A DNA stretch of 33,802 nucleotides from DATJIG01 sp050260515 (lineage in GTDB: Bacteria > Pseudomonadota > Alphaproteobacteria > SMXQ01), in NCBI GenBank assembly GCA_050260515.1, contig JBLNCI010000041.1, forward strand, positions 1 through 33,802, read 5' to 3'. Below, piece after piece: positions 6,972 through 13,881 of the stretch (the stretch's first letter is position 1; each line of letters begins with the position of its first letter). The notes beneath the pieces were generated by a model. That model made no database searches, was not told the origin of the DNA, and saw only the letters and a list, made by a program, of their open reading frames with translations. The translations under genes were made by a program, and so were the position numbers.

Positions 6972-7046
6972 TCAGCGGAGGCCGACGAACGACAGGATCG
7001 CGAGCACGACGACGATGAGACCCACGAGGTAGATGATGCTGTTCAT
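6972..7046 (-). CDS. 24-residue single-pass membrane microprotein, copy 2
   Basis: The paralogue of the product at 3642-3716: MNSIIYLVGL, IVVVLAIL, SFVGLR, the same length and identical except at four positions. The ATG is preceded by GGGAGG. It is the first gene after the minus-strand ECF-like promoter (7109-7133) and lies 77 bases before the membrane protein gene at 6894. Function unknown; conservation of sequence, length and promoter in two places of one locus suggests selection. Confidence 0.8.
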   Translation of the reverse strand: MNSIIYLVGLIVVVLAILSFVGLR

Positions 7047-7108
7047 TGTTGTCCCTCCCGTGTTGCGGCCGGCCTGTTCGCGGCCGGCCCAATTGCGGCT
7101 GGAGGGTG

Positions 7109-7133
7109 AACGGCTCCGCGACAGAAAAGTTCG
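7109..7133 (-). promoter_or_regulatory. ECF-sigma (EcfG-like) promoter, minus strand
   Basis: On the minus strand: CGAAC (7133-7129), a 16-base spacer, CGTT (7112-7109). The layout equals that of the plus-strand site at 3493-3517; 11 of the 16 spacer bases also match. The microprotein ATG at 7046 is 62 bases downstream. The duplication of promoter plus microprotein makes both sites more credible than either alone. Confidence 0.6.
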
Positions 7134-7185
7134 GCTCGGGTTCGCGCCCGGTGCGGCGACGGTTCGCTTTGGCGGTGAACGGCCC

Positions 7186-7217
7186 CAACCTTACGGACAA
7201 CCTTACGGATTTGTAAT
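7186..7217 (+). promoter_or_regulatory. tandem 12-bp operator and -10 element of the degP operon
   Basis: CAACCTTACGGA is repeated perfectly at 7186-7197 and 7198-7209. The second copy also starts an inverted pair TTAC-N6-GTAA (7203-7216), and TGTAAT (7212-7217) matches a -10 box at five of six positions. Direct repeats spaced about one helical turn directly before a -10 box are typical of promoters activated by OmpR/PhoB-type regulators. The operon encodes such a regulator (8872-9546), so autoregulation is a natural inference. The degP ATG lies 110 bases downstream. Confidence 0.55.
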
Positions 7218-7327
7218 GGTCCGTTCAGCCGGCAGCGAGGCGACGGGCGGCATCATCGCCTCCGACATCGAACCGCGGGCAGGCCCTTGGGCGCCCGCCC
7301 CATCTTCCCGGTCACAGGAGTCCGTCC

Positions 7328-8800
7328 ATGCCGTCATCCAAGAAGACCCGCGTCCGCGGCGCGCTCGCCGCGCTTCTCATGTCCACCGCGCTGGTCGGCG
7401 GCGGCTATGCCATCGGCCACGCCGACACGCCGCCCACCACCGCTCCGATCACCGCCCCCAACCAGGCGACGCAGCCAGGCTTCGCCAATCTCGTCGACCG
7501 GGTGAAGCACGCCGTCGTCAACGTCTCGACGACCGAGAAGGTGGAGCGTTCGAGCGACGGGTCCGGCGAGATGCCGCAGTTCCCGCCCGGCTCGCCGTTC
7601 GCCGAGCTGTTCCGCCAGTTCCAGCAGCAACAGCAGGCGCCGCAGCACGCGCTGGGCTCGGGATTCCTCATCGACCCCGCGGGCTACATCGTCACCAACA
7701 ACCACGTTGCCGGGAAGGCGAGCAAGATCACCGTCACGCTCGACGACGGCACGACGTATCCCGCGACCCTGAAGGGCCACGACGAGAAGACCGATCTCGC
7801 GCTGTTGAAGATCGACGCGGGCAAGCCGCTGCCGTACGTGGAGTTCGGCGATTCCGACCAGGCGCGCGTCGGCGACTGGGTCATCGCCGTCGGCAACCCG
7901 TTCGGGCTCGGCGGCACGGTGACCGCCGGCATCCTCTCGGCCCACGGCCGCAACATCAACTCGGGCCCCTACGACGACTTCCTGCAGGTCGACGCGCCGA
8001 TCAACCCGGGCAACTCGGGCGGCCCGCTGTTCGACCAGACCGGCCACGTGCTCGGCATCGACACGGCGATCTTCTCGCCCAACGGCGGCAACATCGGCAT
8101 CGGCTTCGCGATCCCGGCCAACCAGGCCAAGACCGTCGTCGCGCAGCTCAAGGACCACGGCTCCGTGGCGCGCGGCTGGCTCGGCGTGCAGATGCAGCCG
8201 CTGACGCCGGCGCTGGCCAAGGCGATCGGCCGCAACGATGCGAACGGCGTGCTGATCGACGAGGTGCAGCCGAACTCGCCGGCGGAAAAGGCGGAGCTCA
8301 AGCAGGGCGACGTCATCACCGCCTACGACAAGAAGCCGATCAAGTTGCCGCGCGACCTCGCCGTCGCGGTCGCCGACACGCCCGCGGGCAAGTCGGTGCC
8401 GGTGACGGTGTGGCGGGACGGTCACGAGCGCACCGTGAACGTCGCGATCCAGAAGCAGCAGGAGTCGCAGACCGCGTCGGCGAACGGCGACCAGGCCGAC
8501 GGTCCGCGGGTCGGCATGGCGCTCGCGCCGCTGTCGCCCGAGGCACGCGACGCGCTCAACCTCGACGCGACCACCAAGGGCGTCGTGGTGTCGCGCGTGA
8601 CGCCGGGGAGCCCGGCGGCCGAAAGCGGCATCCGCGCCGGCGACGTGATCGTGAGCGTGGCGAACGCCAGCGTCACCACGCCCGATCAGGCGGCGTCGAA
8701 GATCCACGACGCGCAGCAGGCGAAGAAGGAAGCGGTGCCGTTGCTGGTCATGCGCGACGGGGCCAAGTACTATCTCGCTCTCCAGCTCGCCAACGGCTGA
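7328..8800 (+). CDS. degP: Do family periplasmic serine protease (DegP/HtrA)
   Basis: A 490-residue protease-chaperone for misfolded envelope proteins. A signal peptide (1-32, positive start KKTRVR, then ALAALLMSTALVGGG) directs it to the periplasm. The trypsin-like domain carries H126 (TNNHV), D156 (TDLALLK) and S230 (GNSGGPLF). A glutamine-rich LA-type loop lies at 96-107. Two PDZ domains follow at about 270-370 and 400-485, each with a recognisable carboxylate-binding start (GWLGVQMQPL, VGMALAPLS). Length and order are normal for the family. The ATG has AGGAG at about 7316. It heads an operon with a regulator and sensor kinase, after a 71-base gap containing a strong hairpin. Tandem operator repeats lie in its promoter. 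The symbol follows the family; degQ or mucD naming is equally possible. Confidence 0.93.
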   Translation: MPSSKKTRVRGALAALLMSTALVGGGYAIGHADTPPTTAPITAPNQATQPGFANLVDRVKHAVVNVSTTEKVERSSDGSGEMPQFPPGSPFAELFRQFQQQQQAPQHALGSGFLIDPAGYIVTNNHVAGKASKITVTLDDGTTYPATLKGHDEKTDLALLKIDAGKPLPYVEFGDSDQARVGDWVIAVGNPFGLGGTVTAGILSAHGRNINSGPYDDFLQVDAPINPGNSGGPLFDQTGHVLGIDTAIFSPNGGNIGIGFAIPANQAKTVVAQLKDHGSVARGWLGVQMQPLTPALAKAIGRNDANGVLIDEVQPNSPAEKAELKQGDVITAYDKKPIKLPRDLAVAVADTPAGKSVPVTVWRDGHERTVNVAIQKQQESQTASANGDQADGPRVGMALAPLSPEARDALNLDATTKGVVVSRVTPGSPAAESGIRAGDVIVSVANASVTTPDQAASKIHDAQQAKKEAVPLLVMRDGAKYYLALQLANG

Positions 8801-8836
8801 CGCCGCAAGGCCGAGGCCACGCAAGCACGACATCTG

Positions 8837-8862
8837 GGCCGGGGCGGCGTTCCGCCCCGGCC
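8837..8862 (+). other. GC-rich hairpin between degP and the response regulator
   Basis: A perfect 11-bp stem, GGCCGGGGCGG (8837-8847) with CCGCCCCGGCC (8852-8862), loop CGTT. Only two T residues follow, so it is not a full terminator. Its position nine bases before the regulator ATG suggests a stabiliser of the degP message, a partial terminator, or a brake on regulator translation. No other ribosome site is visible. Confidence 0.6.
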
Positions 8863-8871
8863 TTCGCGCCG

Positions 8872-9546
8872 ATGAAACTGCTTCTCGTCGAGGATAACGA
8901 GCAGGTCTCGCAGTTCGTCCGCAAGGGATTGCGGGAGAGCGGCCACACGGTCGATCACGCCGGCAACGGGCGCGACGGCCTGTTCCTCGCCTCGACCGAG
9001 CGCTACGACGCCATCATCCTCGACCGCATGCTGCCGGGCGGGATCGACGGGCTCGCGATCATCGAATCGCTGCGCAAGACCGGCAACAGGACGCCGATCC
9101 TGATCCTGAGCGCGCTGTCCGACGTCGACGAGCGCATCCGCGGGCTGCGCGCGGGCGGCGACGACTATCTCGCCAAGCCGTTCGCGTTCGGCGAGCTCGC
9201 CGCGCGCCTCGACGCCCTGGTGCGGCGGTCGCAGGGCAGCGACGCCGAGACCACGCTCGCGGTCGGCGATCTCCGCATGGACCTGCTCGCGCGCAAGGTC
9301 ACCCGCGACGGCAAGGCGATCGCGCTGCAGCCGCGCGAGTTCAAGCTGCTCGAATACCTGATGCGCCACGCGGGTAAGGTCGTGACCCGGACGATGCTGA
9401 TCGAGAACGTGTGGGACTATCACTTCGACCCGCAGACCAACGTCATCGACGTGCACGTGAGCCGGCTACGCCAGAAGATCGATTCGGGCTTCGACCGCAC
9501 GCTCCTCCACACCGTGCGCGGCGTCGGCTACCGGCTCGGCGAATGA
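8872..9546 (+). CDS. OmpR/PhoB-family response regulator of the degP operon
   Basis: A 224-residue two-domain regulator. The receiver domain (1-118) has the acidic pocket E7/D8, phospho-acceptor D51 (IILDRMLPG), S80 and K102 (AKPF). The winged helix domain (128-224) ends with the usual RLRQKID...TVRGVGYRLGE. It should bind DNA as a dimer when phosphorylated by the kinase encoded immediately downstream, whose ATG overlaps this stop codon (ATGA). The likely target is the tandem repeat at 7186-7209. The ATG at 8872 was chosen because the receiver domain starts there; the frame is open far upstream only through out-of-frame degP sequence. The signal is probably envelope stress, judged from the linkage to degP. 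Confidence 0.92.
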   Translation: MKLLLVEDNEQVSQFVRKGLRESGHTVDHAGNGRDGLFLASTERYDAIILDRMLPGGIDGLAIIESLRKTGNRTPILILSALSDVDERIRGLRAGGDDYLAKPFAFGELAARLDALVRRSQGSDAETTLAVGDLRMDLLARKVTRDGKAIALQPREFKLLEYLMRHAGKVVTRTMLIENVWDYHFDPQTNVIDVHVSRLRQKIDSGFDRTLLHTVRGVGYRLGE

Positions 9547-10919
9547 ACCGGCTGCTGCCCTCGACGTCGCTCAGGCTGGCGCTCGGCTACGCCGCGCTGT
9601 TCATCCTGTCGTCGCTGATCCTCGTCGGCGTGCTGTGGTGGCAGACCACCGGCTATCTCGACCGCGAGGTCGATGCCGTGATCGTCGCCGACACGCGCGC
9701 CATCGGCGACCGCCTGCGCGACTTCGGTCTGCCCGGCGCCATCGCGACCATCAACGAGCGCATCACCCGCACCGCCGACGAGCACACCGTCTATCTGCTC
9801 ACCGACCCGGGCCTGAGCCCGATCGCCGGCAACGTCGACGCGTGGCCGCTCGAAGTCCCGCGCACGCCCGGCTGGTACCGGGTCAATCTCGTGCGCGGCG
9901 ACAAGGTCTACGCGACGCGCGTGCTCAGCGTCGACCTGCCCAACCACTTCCATCTCCTCGTCGGCCGCGACGTGCAGGATCGGGTGGTGATCCGCGAATT
10001 GATTGTCCGCGCGCTCGCCTGGGCCGGCGCGATCGCGATCCTGCTGGCGCTGCTCGGCGGCTTCCTCGTGCGGCGCTCCGTGCTGCGCCGCATCCAGGCG
10101 ATCGACGCGGCGACGCGCGCCATCGTCCGCGGCGATCTGTCGCAGCGGATCCCGTCGCGCGACTCGAGCGACGAGCTCGACCGGCTGACGCGGACCATCA
10201 ACGACATGCTGGCGCAGATCGAGATTCTGGTGGATGGCGTCCGGAACACCTCGAACGCCATCGCCCACGACCTGCGCACTCCGTTGGCCGAGCTGCGCAC
10301 GCGGCTCGAAGGCCTGCTGCGCCAGGAGCACGTCTCCGACACGACGGCGGGCGAGCTGACCGAGGCGGTCGCCGACATCGACCGCCTGATCGGCATCTTC
10401 AACGCGCTGCTGCGCCTCGCGGAGCTCGACTCCGGCGTGCAGCGCGCTGCCTTCGGCGACGTGGATTTAGCGGCGCTGGTGTCGCAGGTCGCCGAGCTGT
10501 ACGCGCCCATCGCCGAGGACAAGAAGCAGATGCTGGAGGCGGACGCGCAACCGCTGACGATCCGGGGCGATCGCTTCCTGATCGCGCAGGCAGTCGGCAA
10601 TCTCGTCGACAACGCGATCAAGTACACGCCGGCGGGCGGACATATAAAGATGACGGCGACGCGGATGGACGGCGCGTGCGCGATCGCCGTCGCCGACTCA
10701 GGCCCCGGCATCGCCGCCGCCGACCGCGAGCGCGCAGTCGAACGCTTCTATCGCGGCGACGCGAGCCGCGGCACACCCGGCGTCGGCCTCGGGCTCAGCC
10801 TCGTCGCCGCGGTCGCGCGGCTCCACGGCGGTCGCCTCGAGCTCAGGGACAACGATCCGGGGCTGGTGGCGACGCTGGTGCTGCCGGATCACGCAGACGT
10901 TGCCGTCAGCAGGCACTGA
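9543..10919 (+). CDS. sensor histidine kinase of the degP operon
   Basis: A 458-residue membrane kinase. Transmembrane helices at about 10-33 and 155-177 enclose a periplasmic sensor of some 120 residues without a recognisable fold. A HAMP linker (178-230) leads to the dimerisation domain with H242 in AIAHDLRTPL, and the ATPase domain with N box NLVDNAIK (353-360), G1 DSGPGI (385-390) and G2 GVGLGLSL (413-420). All catalytic boxes are intact. The ATG overlaps the regulator stop by four bases, showing tight coupling. The partner is the preceding regulator; the stimulus is unknown but likely concerns the envelope. It ends 51 bases before the convergent tRNA gene, with no clear terminator between. 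Confidence 0.93.
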   Translation: MNRLLPSTSLRLALGYAALFILSSLILVGVLWWQTTGYLDREVDAVIVADTRAIGDRLRDFGLPGAIATINERITRTADEHTVYLLTDPGLSPIAGNVDAWPLEVPRTPGWYRVNLVRGDKVYATRVLSVDLPNHFHLLVGRDVQDRVVIRELIVRALAWAGAIAILLALLGGFLVRRSVLRRIQAIDAATRAIVRGDLSQRIPSRDSSDELDRLTRTINDMLAQIEILVDGVRNTSNAIAHDLRTPLAELRTRLEGLLRQEHVSDTTAGELTEAVADIDRLIGIFNALLRLAELDSGVQRAAFGDVDLAALVSQVAELYAPIAEDKKQMLEADAQPLTIRGDRFLIAQAVGNLVDNAIKYTPAGGHIKMTATRMDGACAIAVADSGPGIAAADRERAVERFYRGDASRGTPGVGLGLSLVAAVARLHGGRLELRDNDPGLVATLVLPDHADVAVSRH

Positions 10920-10970
10920 CGCGCTCGGCGCACCGCGGCTTCAGACCGTGTCGTCTTCGGATTGAGAGAA

Positions 10971-11045
10971 TGGAGCGGGCGAAGGGATTCGAACCCTCGA
11001 CCCCAACCTTGGCAAGGTTGTGCTCTACCCCTGAGCTACGCCCGC
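10971..11045 (-). tRNA. tRNA-Gly (GCC)
   Basis: A full cloverleaf on the minus strand: acceptor GCGGGCG/CGCCCGC, D arm with GCTC...GAGC, anticodon stem CAACC/GGTTG around TTGCCAA (anticodon GCC, plus-strand 11011-11013), T arm with TTCGAAT. Discriminator T and an encoded CCA end complete it. It decodes GGC/GGU glycine codons, GGC being very frequent here. It converges on the sensor kinase gene. Confidence 0.97.
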
Positions 11046-11085
11046 ACCGGGTGACGGGGCCGGACGGCCCCGCGAGAGGGGGCGG

Positions 11086-11113
11086 ATAATAGTGGAACAC
11101 GCCCGCTTTGCAA
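11086..11113 (-). promoter_or_regulatory. housekeeping-type promoter of tRNA-Gly
   Basis: On the minus strand TTGCAA (11113-11108), a 16-base spacer, TATTAT (11091-11086). These match the sigma-70 consensus at four and five of six positions. The start would fall near 11079, giving a leader of about 34 bases before the mature tRNA. A GC-rich pair GGGGCC/GGCCCC (11056-11071) lies in this leader. Confidence 0.55.
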
Positions 11114-11171
11114 GCCCGCCGGGCGGCCATTCTCGCTGCCGATCGGACGCCAAGCCCCGGCTTTTCCACGG

Positions 11172-11235
11172 TTTCCCGGCCGCCCGCCGCCACCGCCCCG
11201 CTTCGGCGGGGCTGGGGTTGCGGGGCGCCGGGAAA
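11172..11235 (+). other. nested stem-loop in the leader of the CnoX-like gene
   Basis: An outer 9-bp stem TTTCCCGGC (11172-11180) with GCCGGGAAA (11227-11235) encloses a 7-bp hairpin GCCCCGC-TTCG-GCGGGGC (11195-11212) with a stable UUCG loop. No T-run follows. It lies about 95 bases before the ATG at 11329. It may be a structured 5' leader; chance pairing in GC-rich DNA is the alternative. Nothing else is seen in 11114-11328. Confidence 0.35.
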
Positions 11236-11328
11236 AGGGCCACATATCCAGCGCGGGCGCTCGCCCGCCCTGGCGGCCGCCTCCGCGGCCCCGCCTTCGG
11301 CCAGTCAGACAGTCAGGACCAGACGCTC

Positions 11329-12270
11329 ATGGAACCCATCCTCGGGGCTGCGAACACGGGCGCCGCCGGCGCCGCCACCGACGGCGCGGCATCGTCCGCG
11401 TGGATCAAGGATTCCTCGACCGCGACCTTCATGGCCGACGTCATCGAGGCGTCGATGCAGACGCCGGTGATCGTCGATTTCTGGGCGCCGTGGTGCGGGC
11501 CATGCAAGCAGCTCGGTCCGGCGCTCGAGAAGGTGGTCAACGAGGCCAAGGGCGCGGTGCGGCTGGTCAAGATCAACGTCGACGAGAACCAGCAGCTCGC
11601 CGCTCAGATGCGCATCCAGTCGATCCCGGCGGTCTACGCCTTCAAGGGCGGTCGCCCGGTCGACGGCTTCATGGGCGCGCTTCCCGAATCGCAGGTGCGC
11701 CAGTTCGTCGCGGCGCTCGGCGGCACCGCTCCGGCCGCCGAAGCGGCGAAGGAAGTCCTCGCCGAGGCCCAGCAGCTCCTCGAGCAGAACCAGACCGAGG
11801 ACGCCGCCGCGCTGTTCTCGCAGGTGCTCGAGGCCGATCCCGAGAACGCCGACGCCTACGCGGGTCTCGCCAAGTCGTATCTCGCCGCCGGCGACAAGGA
11901 CAACGCGCGCGAGATCCTGTCGAACGCTCCCGAGGCGATCAAGAACGCGGCGCCGCTCGCCGCGGTGAAGAGCGCGCTCGAGCTCGCCGACGCGGGCGCC
12001 GCCGCCGCGGGCAATCTCAGCCAGCTCGCCGAGCAGGTGGCGAACGACCCGAAGAACCACCAGGCGCGGTTCGACCTCGCCCTCGCCCACTACGCGGCGG
12101 GCGCGCCCCATGCGGCGATCGACGAGCTCCTGGAGATCATCCGGCGCGACCGCAACTGGAACGAGGGCGCGGCGCGGGCCCAGCTTCTCAAGATCTTCGA
12201 GGCGCTCGGGGCCACCCACGAGCTCACCGTCGGCGGCCGCCGCAGGCTCAGCTCGATCCTCTTCTCGTAA
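11329..12270 (+). CDS. cnoX: thioredoxin with TPR-like C-terminus (CnoX chaperedoxin)
   Basis: A 313-residue protein. Residues about 25-130 form a thioredoxin domain with an intact W-C-G-P-C site (C56, C59) and the cis-proline in SIPAVYAF. Residues about 140-313 are TPR-like helices (AAALFSQVLEADPENADAYAGLAKSY split over two helices). This layout is that of CnoX, which protects proteins from overoxidation and passes them to GroEL; E. coli CnoX has lost one cysteine, whereas alphaproteobacterial forms keep both and can also reduce substrates. The ATG at 11329 lacks a clear ribosome site; the frame is open upstream but that part is not thioredoxin-like. It is followed by a Lon-N domain gene and a UPF0434 gene, a frequent alphaproteobacterial order. 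A 15-base tandem duplication covers its stop codon. Confidence 0.85.
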   Translation: MEPILGAANTGAAGAATDGAASSAWIKDSSTATFMADVIEASMQTPVIVDFWAPWCGPCKQLGPALEKVVNEAKGAVRLVKINVDENQQLAAQMRIQSIPAVYAFKGGRPVDGFMGALPESQVRQFVAALGGTAPAAEAAKEVLAEAQQLLEQNQTEDAAALFSQVLEADPENADAYAGLAKSYLAAGDKDNAREILSNAPEAIKNAAPLAAVKSALELADAGAAAAGNLSQLAEQVANDPKNHQARFDLALAHYAAGAPHAAIDELLEIIRRDRNWNEGAARAQLLKIFEALGATHELTVGGRRRLSSILFS

Positions 12271-12286
12271 GACCTCTTCTCGTAAG
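12258..12286 (+). repeat. tandem duplication across the cnoX stop codon
   Basis: CCTCTTCTCGTAAG occurs at 12258-12271 and 12273-12286, a period of 15 bases. The first copy contains the last codons and the TAA (12268-12270) of the cnoX-like gene; the second repeats the same codons and a second in-frame TAA. It looks like a recent slippage duplication with a harmless outcome. Confidence 0.75.
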
Positions 12287-12311
12287 GCGGGGCGGGCGGT
12301 AGGCTCGACTC

Positions 12312-12986
12312 ATGTCCGAAAACCCGTTCACGCCCGCCTTCGACTCGCTGCCCGGCACGATCCCGGTGTTTCCGCTCGCGGGCGTCCTGCTGCTGCCCAG
12401 CGGCAAGATGCCGCTCAACATCTTCGAGCGGCGCTATCTTGCGATGACGCGCGCCGCGCTCGCCGATCCGTTCCGCCTCATCGGCATGATCCAGCCGACC
12501 GGCCACGCCGACGGCCCGAACGGCCCCGAGCTGTTCCAGGTCGGCTGCGCCGGGCGGCTGATCAGCTTCGCCGAGACCGACGACGGCCGCTATCTCATCA
12601 CCCTCGACGGCCTGTGCCGCTTCCGCACGAAATCGGAGCTGCCGCTCCACGACGGATTCCGCCGGTTCGAGGTCGACTGGTCGCCGTACCGCGCCGACAT
12701 GGAAGACCGCGGCAGCGATCGTGCGCCGATCTCGCGCACCGGCATCGCCACCGCCGCCGAGGCGTACTTCCGCGGGCGCAACATGAGCATCAACGGCGAG
12801 GCGCTGCGCAAGCTCGGCGACCGCGAGCTCGTCACCGCGCTCAGCATGGGGTGTCCGTTCACGCCCGAGGAGAAGCAGGCGTTGCTCGAGGCGTCCGACC
12901 TCGCCGCGCGCGCGAAACTTCTCGAGACGCTGTTCGCGATGGGCGCCAACGAACCGCTCGGCGACGGCGAGGCGACGCGCCACTAG
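12312..12986 (+). CDS. Lon substrate-binding (LON N-terminal) domain protein
   Basis: A 224-residue protein consisting only of the N-terminal domain of Lon protease, without ATPase or protease parts. Typical phrases are IPVFPLAGVLLLPSGKMPLNIFERRY (positions about 17-42) and QVGCAGRLISF. Such stand-alone proteins occur widely in alphaproteobacteria next to the CnoX-type thioredoxin and a UPF0434 gene, as here; the shared context hints at a role in protein quality control, but no activity has been assigned with certainty. It starts 41 bases after the cnoX-like stop. The end is followed by 37 bases and a strong GGGAGG ribosome site for the next gene, so the three probably form one operon. Confidence 0.88.
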   Translation: MSENPFTPAFDSLPGTIPVFPLAGVLLLPSGKMPLNIFERRYLAMTRAALADPFRLIGMIQPTGHADGPNGPELFQVGCAGRLISFAETDDGRYLITLDGLCRFRTKSELPLHDGFRRFEVDWSPYRADMEDRGSDRAPISRTGIATAAEAYFRGRNMSINGEALRKLGDRELVTALSMGCPFTPEEKQALLEASDLAARAKLLETLFAMGANEPLGDGEATRH

Positions 12987-13023
12987 CGTTGCCCGACACG
13001 TAAGTGAGTAAAAGGGAGGCACC

Positions 13024-13299
13024 ATGACCGACATGCCCGACGACCTCCAGGCGCCGCCGCCCGCGACCCCCGCAACGTCTGAAAAATCGGCGGAGACGCC
13101 CGAGCACCGCGCGGTCGACCCCAAGCTCCTGGAAATCCTCGTCTGCCCGCTGACCAAGTCGTCGCTGCGCTACGACGAGGCACGCCAGGAACTGATCAGC
13201 GACAAGGCCGGCCTCGCGTACCCGATCCGCGACGGCATTCCGATCATGCTGGTCGACGAGGCCCGGGAACTCGGGCCCCACGAACGGCGTAATAGCTAG
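13024..13299 (+). CDS. Trm112/UPF0434 family small protein
   Basis: A 91-residue protein. The core LLEILVCPLTKSSLRY (residues about 37-52) and AYPIRDGIPIMLVDEARELG near the C-terminus identify the UPF0434/Trm112-like family. Trm112 proteins in eukaryotes and archaea activate methyltransferases; the bacterial short forms have no fixed assignment. Like other alphaproteobacterial members, it keeps only one of the paired zinc-type cysteines, so zinc binding is doubtful. The first 30 residues are Pro/Ala-rich and may be disordered. The start has GGGAGG at about 13014. The 170 bases after it hold no separate gene, though the frame of the next protein stays open through them. Confidence 0.85.
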   Translation: MTDMPDDLQAPPPATPATSEKSAETPEHRAVDPKLLEILVCPLTKSSLRYDEARQELISDKAGLAYPIRDGIPIMLVDEARELGPHERRNS

Positions 13300-13471
13300 G
13301 CTGCGCGAGGCCTGGCGGCTCGCGCGCGACGAAGGCCAGCGAGCCGCGGATCCCGCGCCGGACAACGGCACGAAACTCGCAAACCCATTCGACCGACCGC
13401 GCTCGGTCGAGCGGCCGGGACCGGTGACCGCCGATCCCGACGCCGACCGGCCAACACAGGACGCATCCGCG

Positions 13472-13873
13472 ATGCCCCACTCCGCCCGCTCCCAACCCGC
13501 TCCTCACGCCGAGGCCGGCGATCCGGCCCTCGTTCCCGAGGAGATCCGTGTCTCGCGCGACCGCTCGCGGCTGGTGGTCGTCTACCCGGGCGGCGTGCGA
13601 TTTGCGTTCTCGGCCGAGTTCCTCCGCGTCAACAGCCCGTCGGCCGAGGTCCAGGGCCACGGACCCGACCAGCGCATCCTGGTCTCGGGCAAGAAGTCGG
13701 TCGGGATCGCCGGCATCGAGGCGGTGGGCAACTACGCGATCCTGATCCGCTTCGACGACGGCCACGACACCGGCATCTTCTCCTGGCGCTACCTGCATGA
13801 ACTCGGGTCCCAGCAGGACACGCTGTGGCGCGACTACGAGTCGGCGCTCGCCAAAGCCGGCCTCAGCCGGTAG
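13472..13873 (+). CDS. DUF971 (gamma-butyrobetaine hydroxylase-like N-terminal domain) protein
   Basis: A 133-residue protein. From residue about 28 it follows the DUF971 pattern: EIRVSRDRSRLVVVYPGG, FSAEFLRVNSPSAEVQGHG, and near the end IRFDDGHDTGIFSWRYLHELG. In eukaryotes this fold is the N-terminal zinc domain of gamma-butyrobetaine hydroxylase; bacterial stand-alone forms sit near iron-sulphur or protein quality genes and are of uncertain role. The ATG at 13472 is preceded by AGGA; the frame is open upstream to about 13300, with a GTG at 13424 as another possible start. The leading residues before the domain are low-complexity. It is eight bases upstream of the hemolysin III homologue and probably co-transcribed. 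Confidence 0.82.
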   Translation: MPHSARSQPAPHAEAGDPALVPEEIRVSRDRSRLVVVYPGGVRFAFSAEFLRVNSPSAEVQGHGPDQRILVSGKKSVGIAGIEAVGNYAILIRFDDGHDTGIFSWRYLHELGSQQDTLWRDYESALAKAGLSR

Positions 13874-13881
13874 AGGGCGCC

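Noticed and set aside
7033..8871. Long open frame running into the response regulator as a possible 837-residue fusion
   Set aside because: The first two thirds are the wrong frame of degP (Arg/Ala-rich translation). The regulator's receiver domain starts at ATG 8872.
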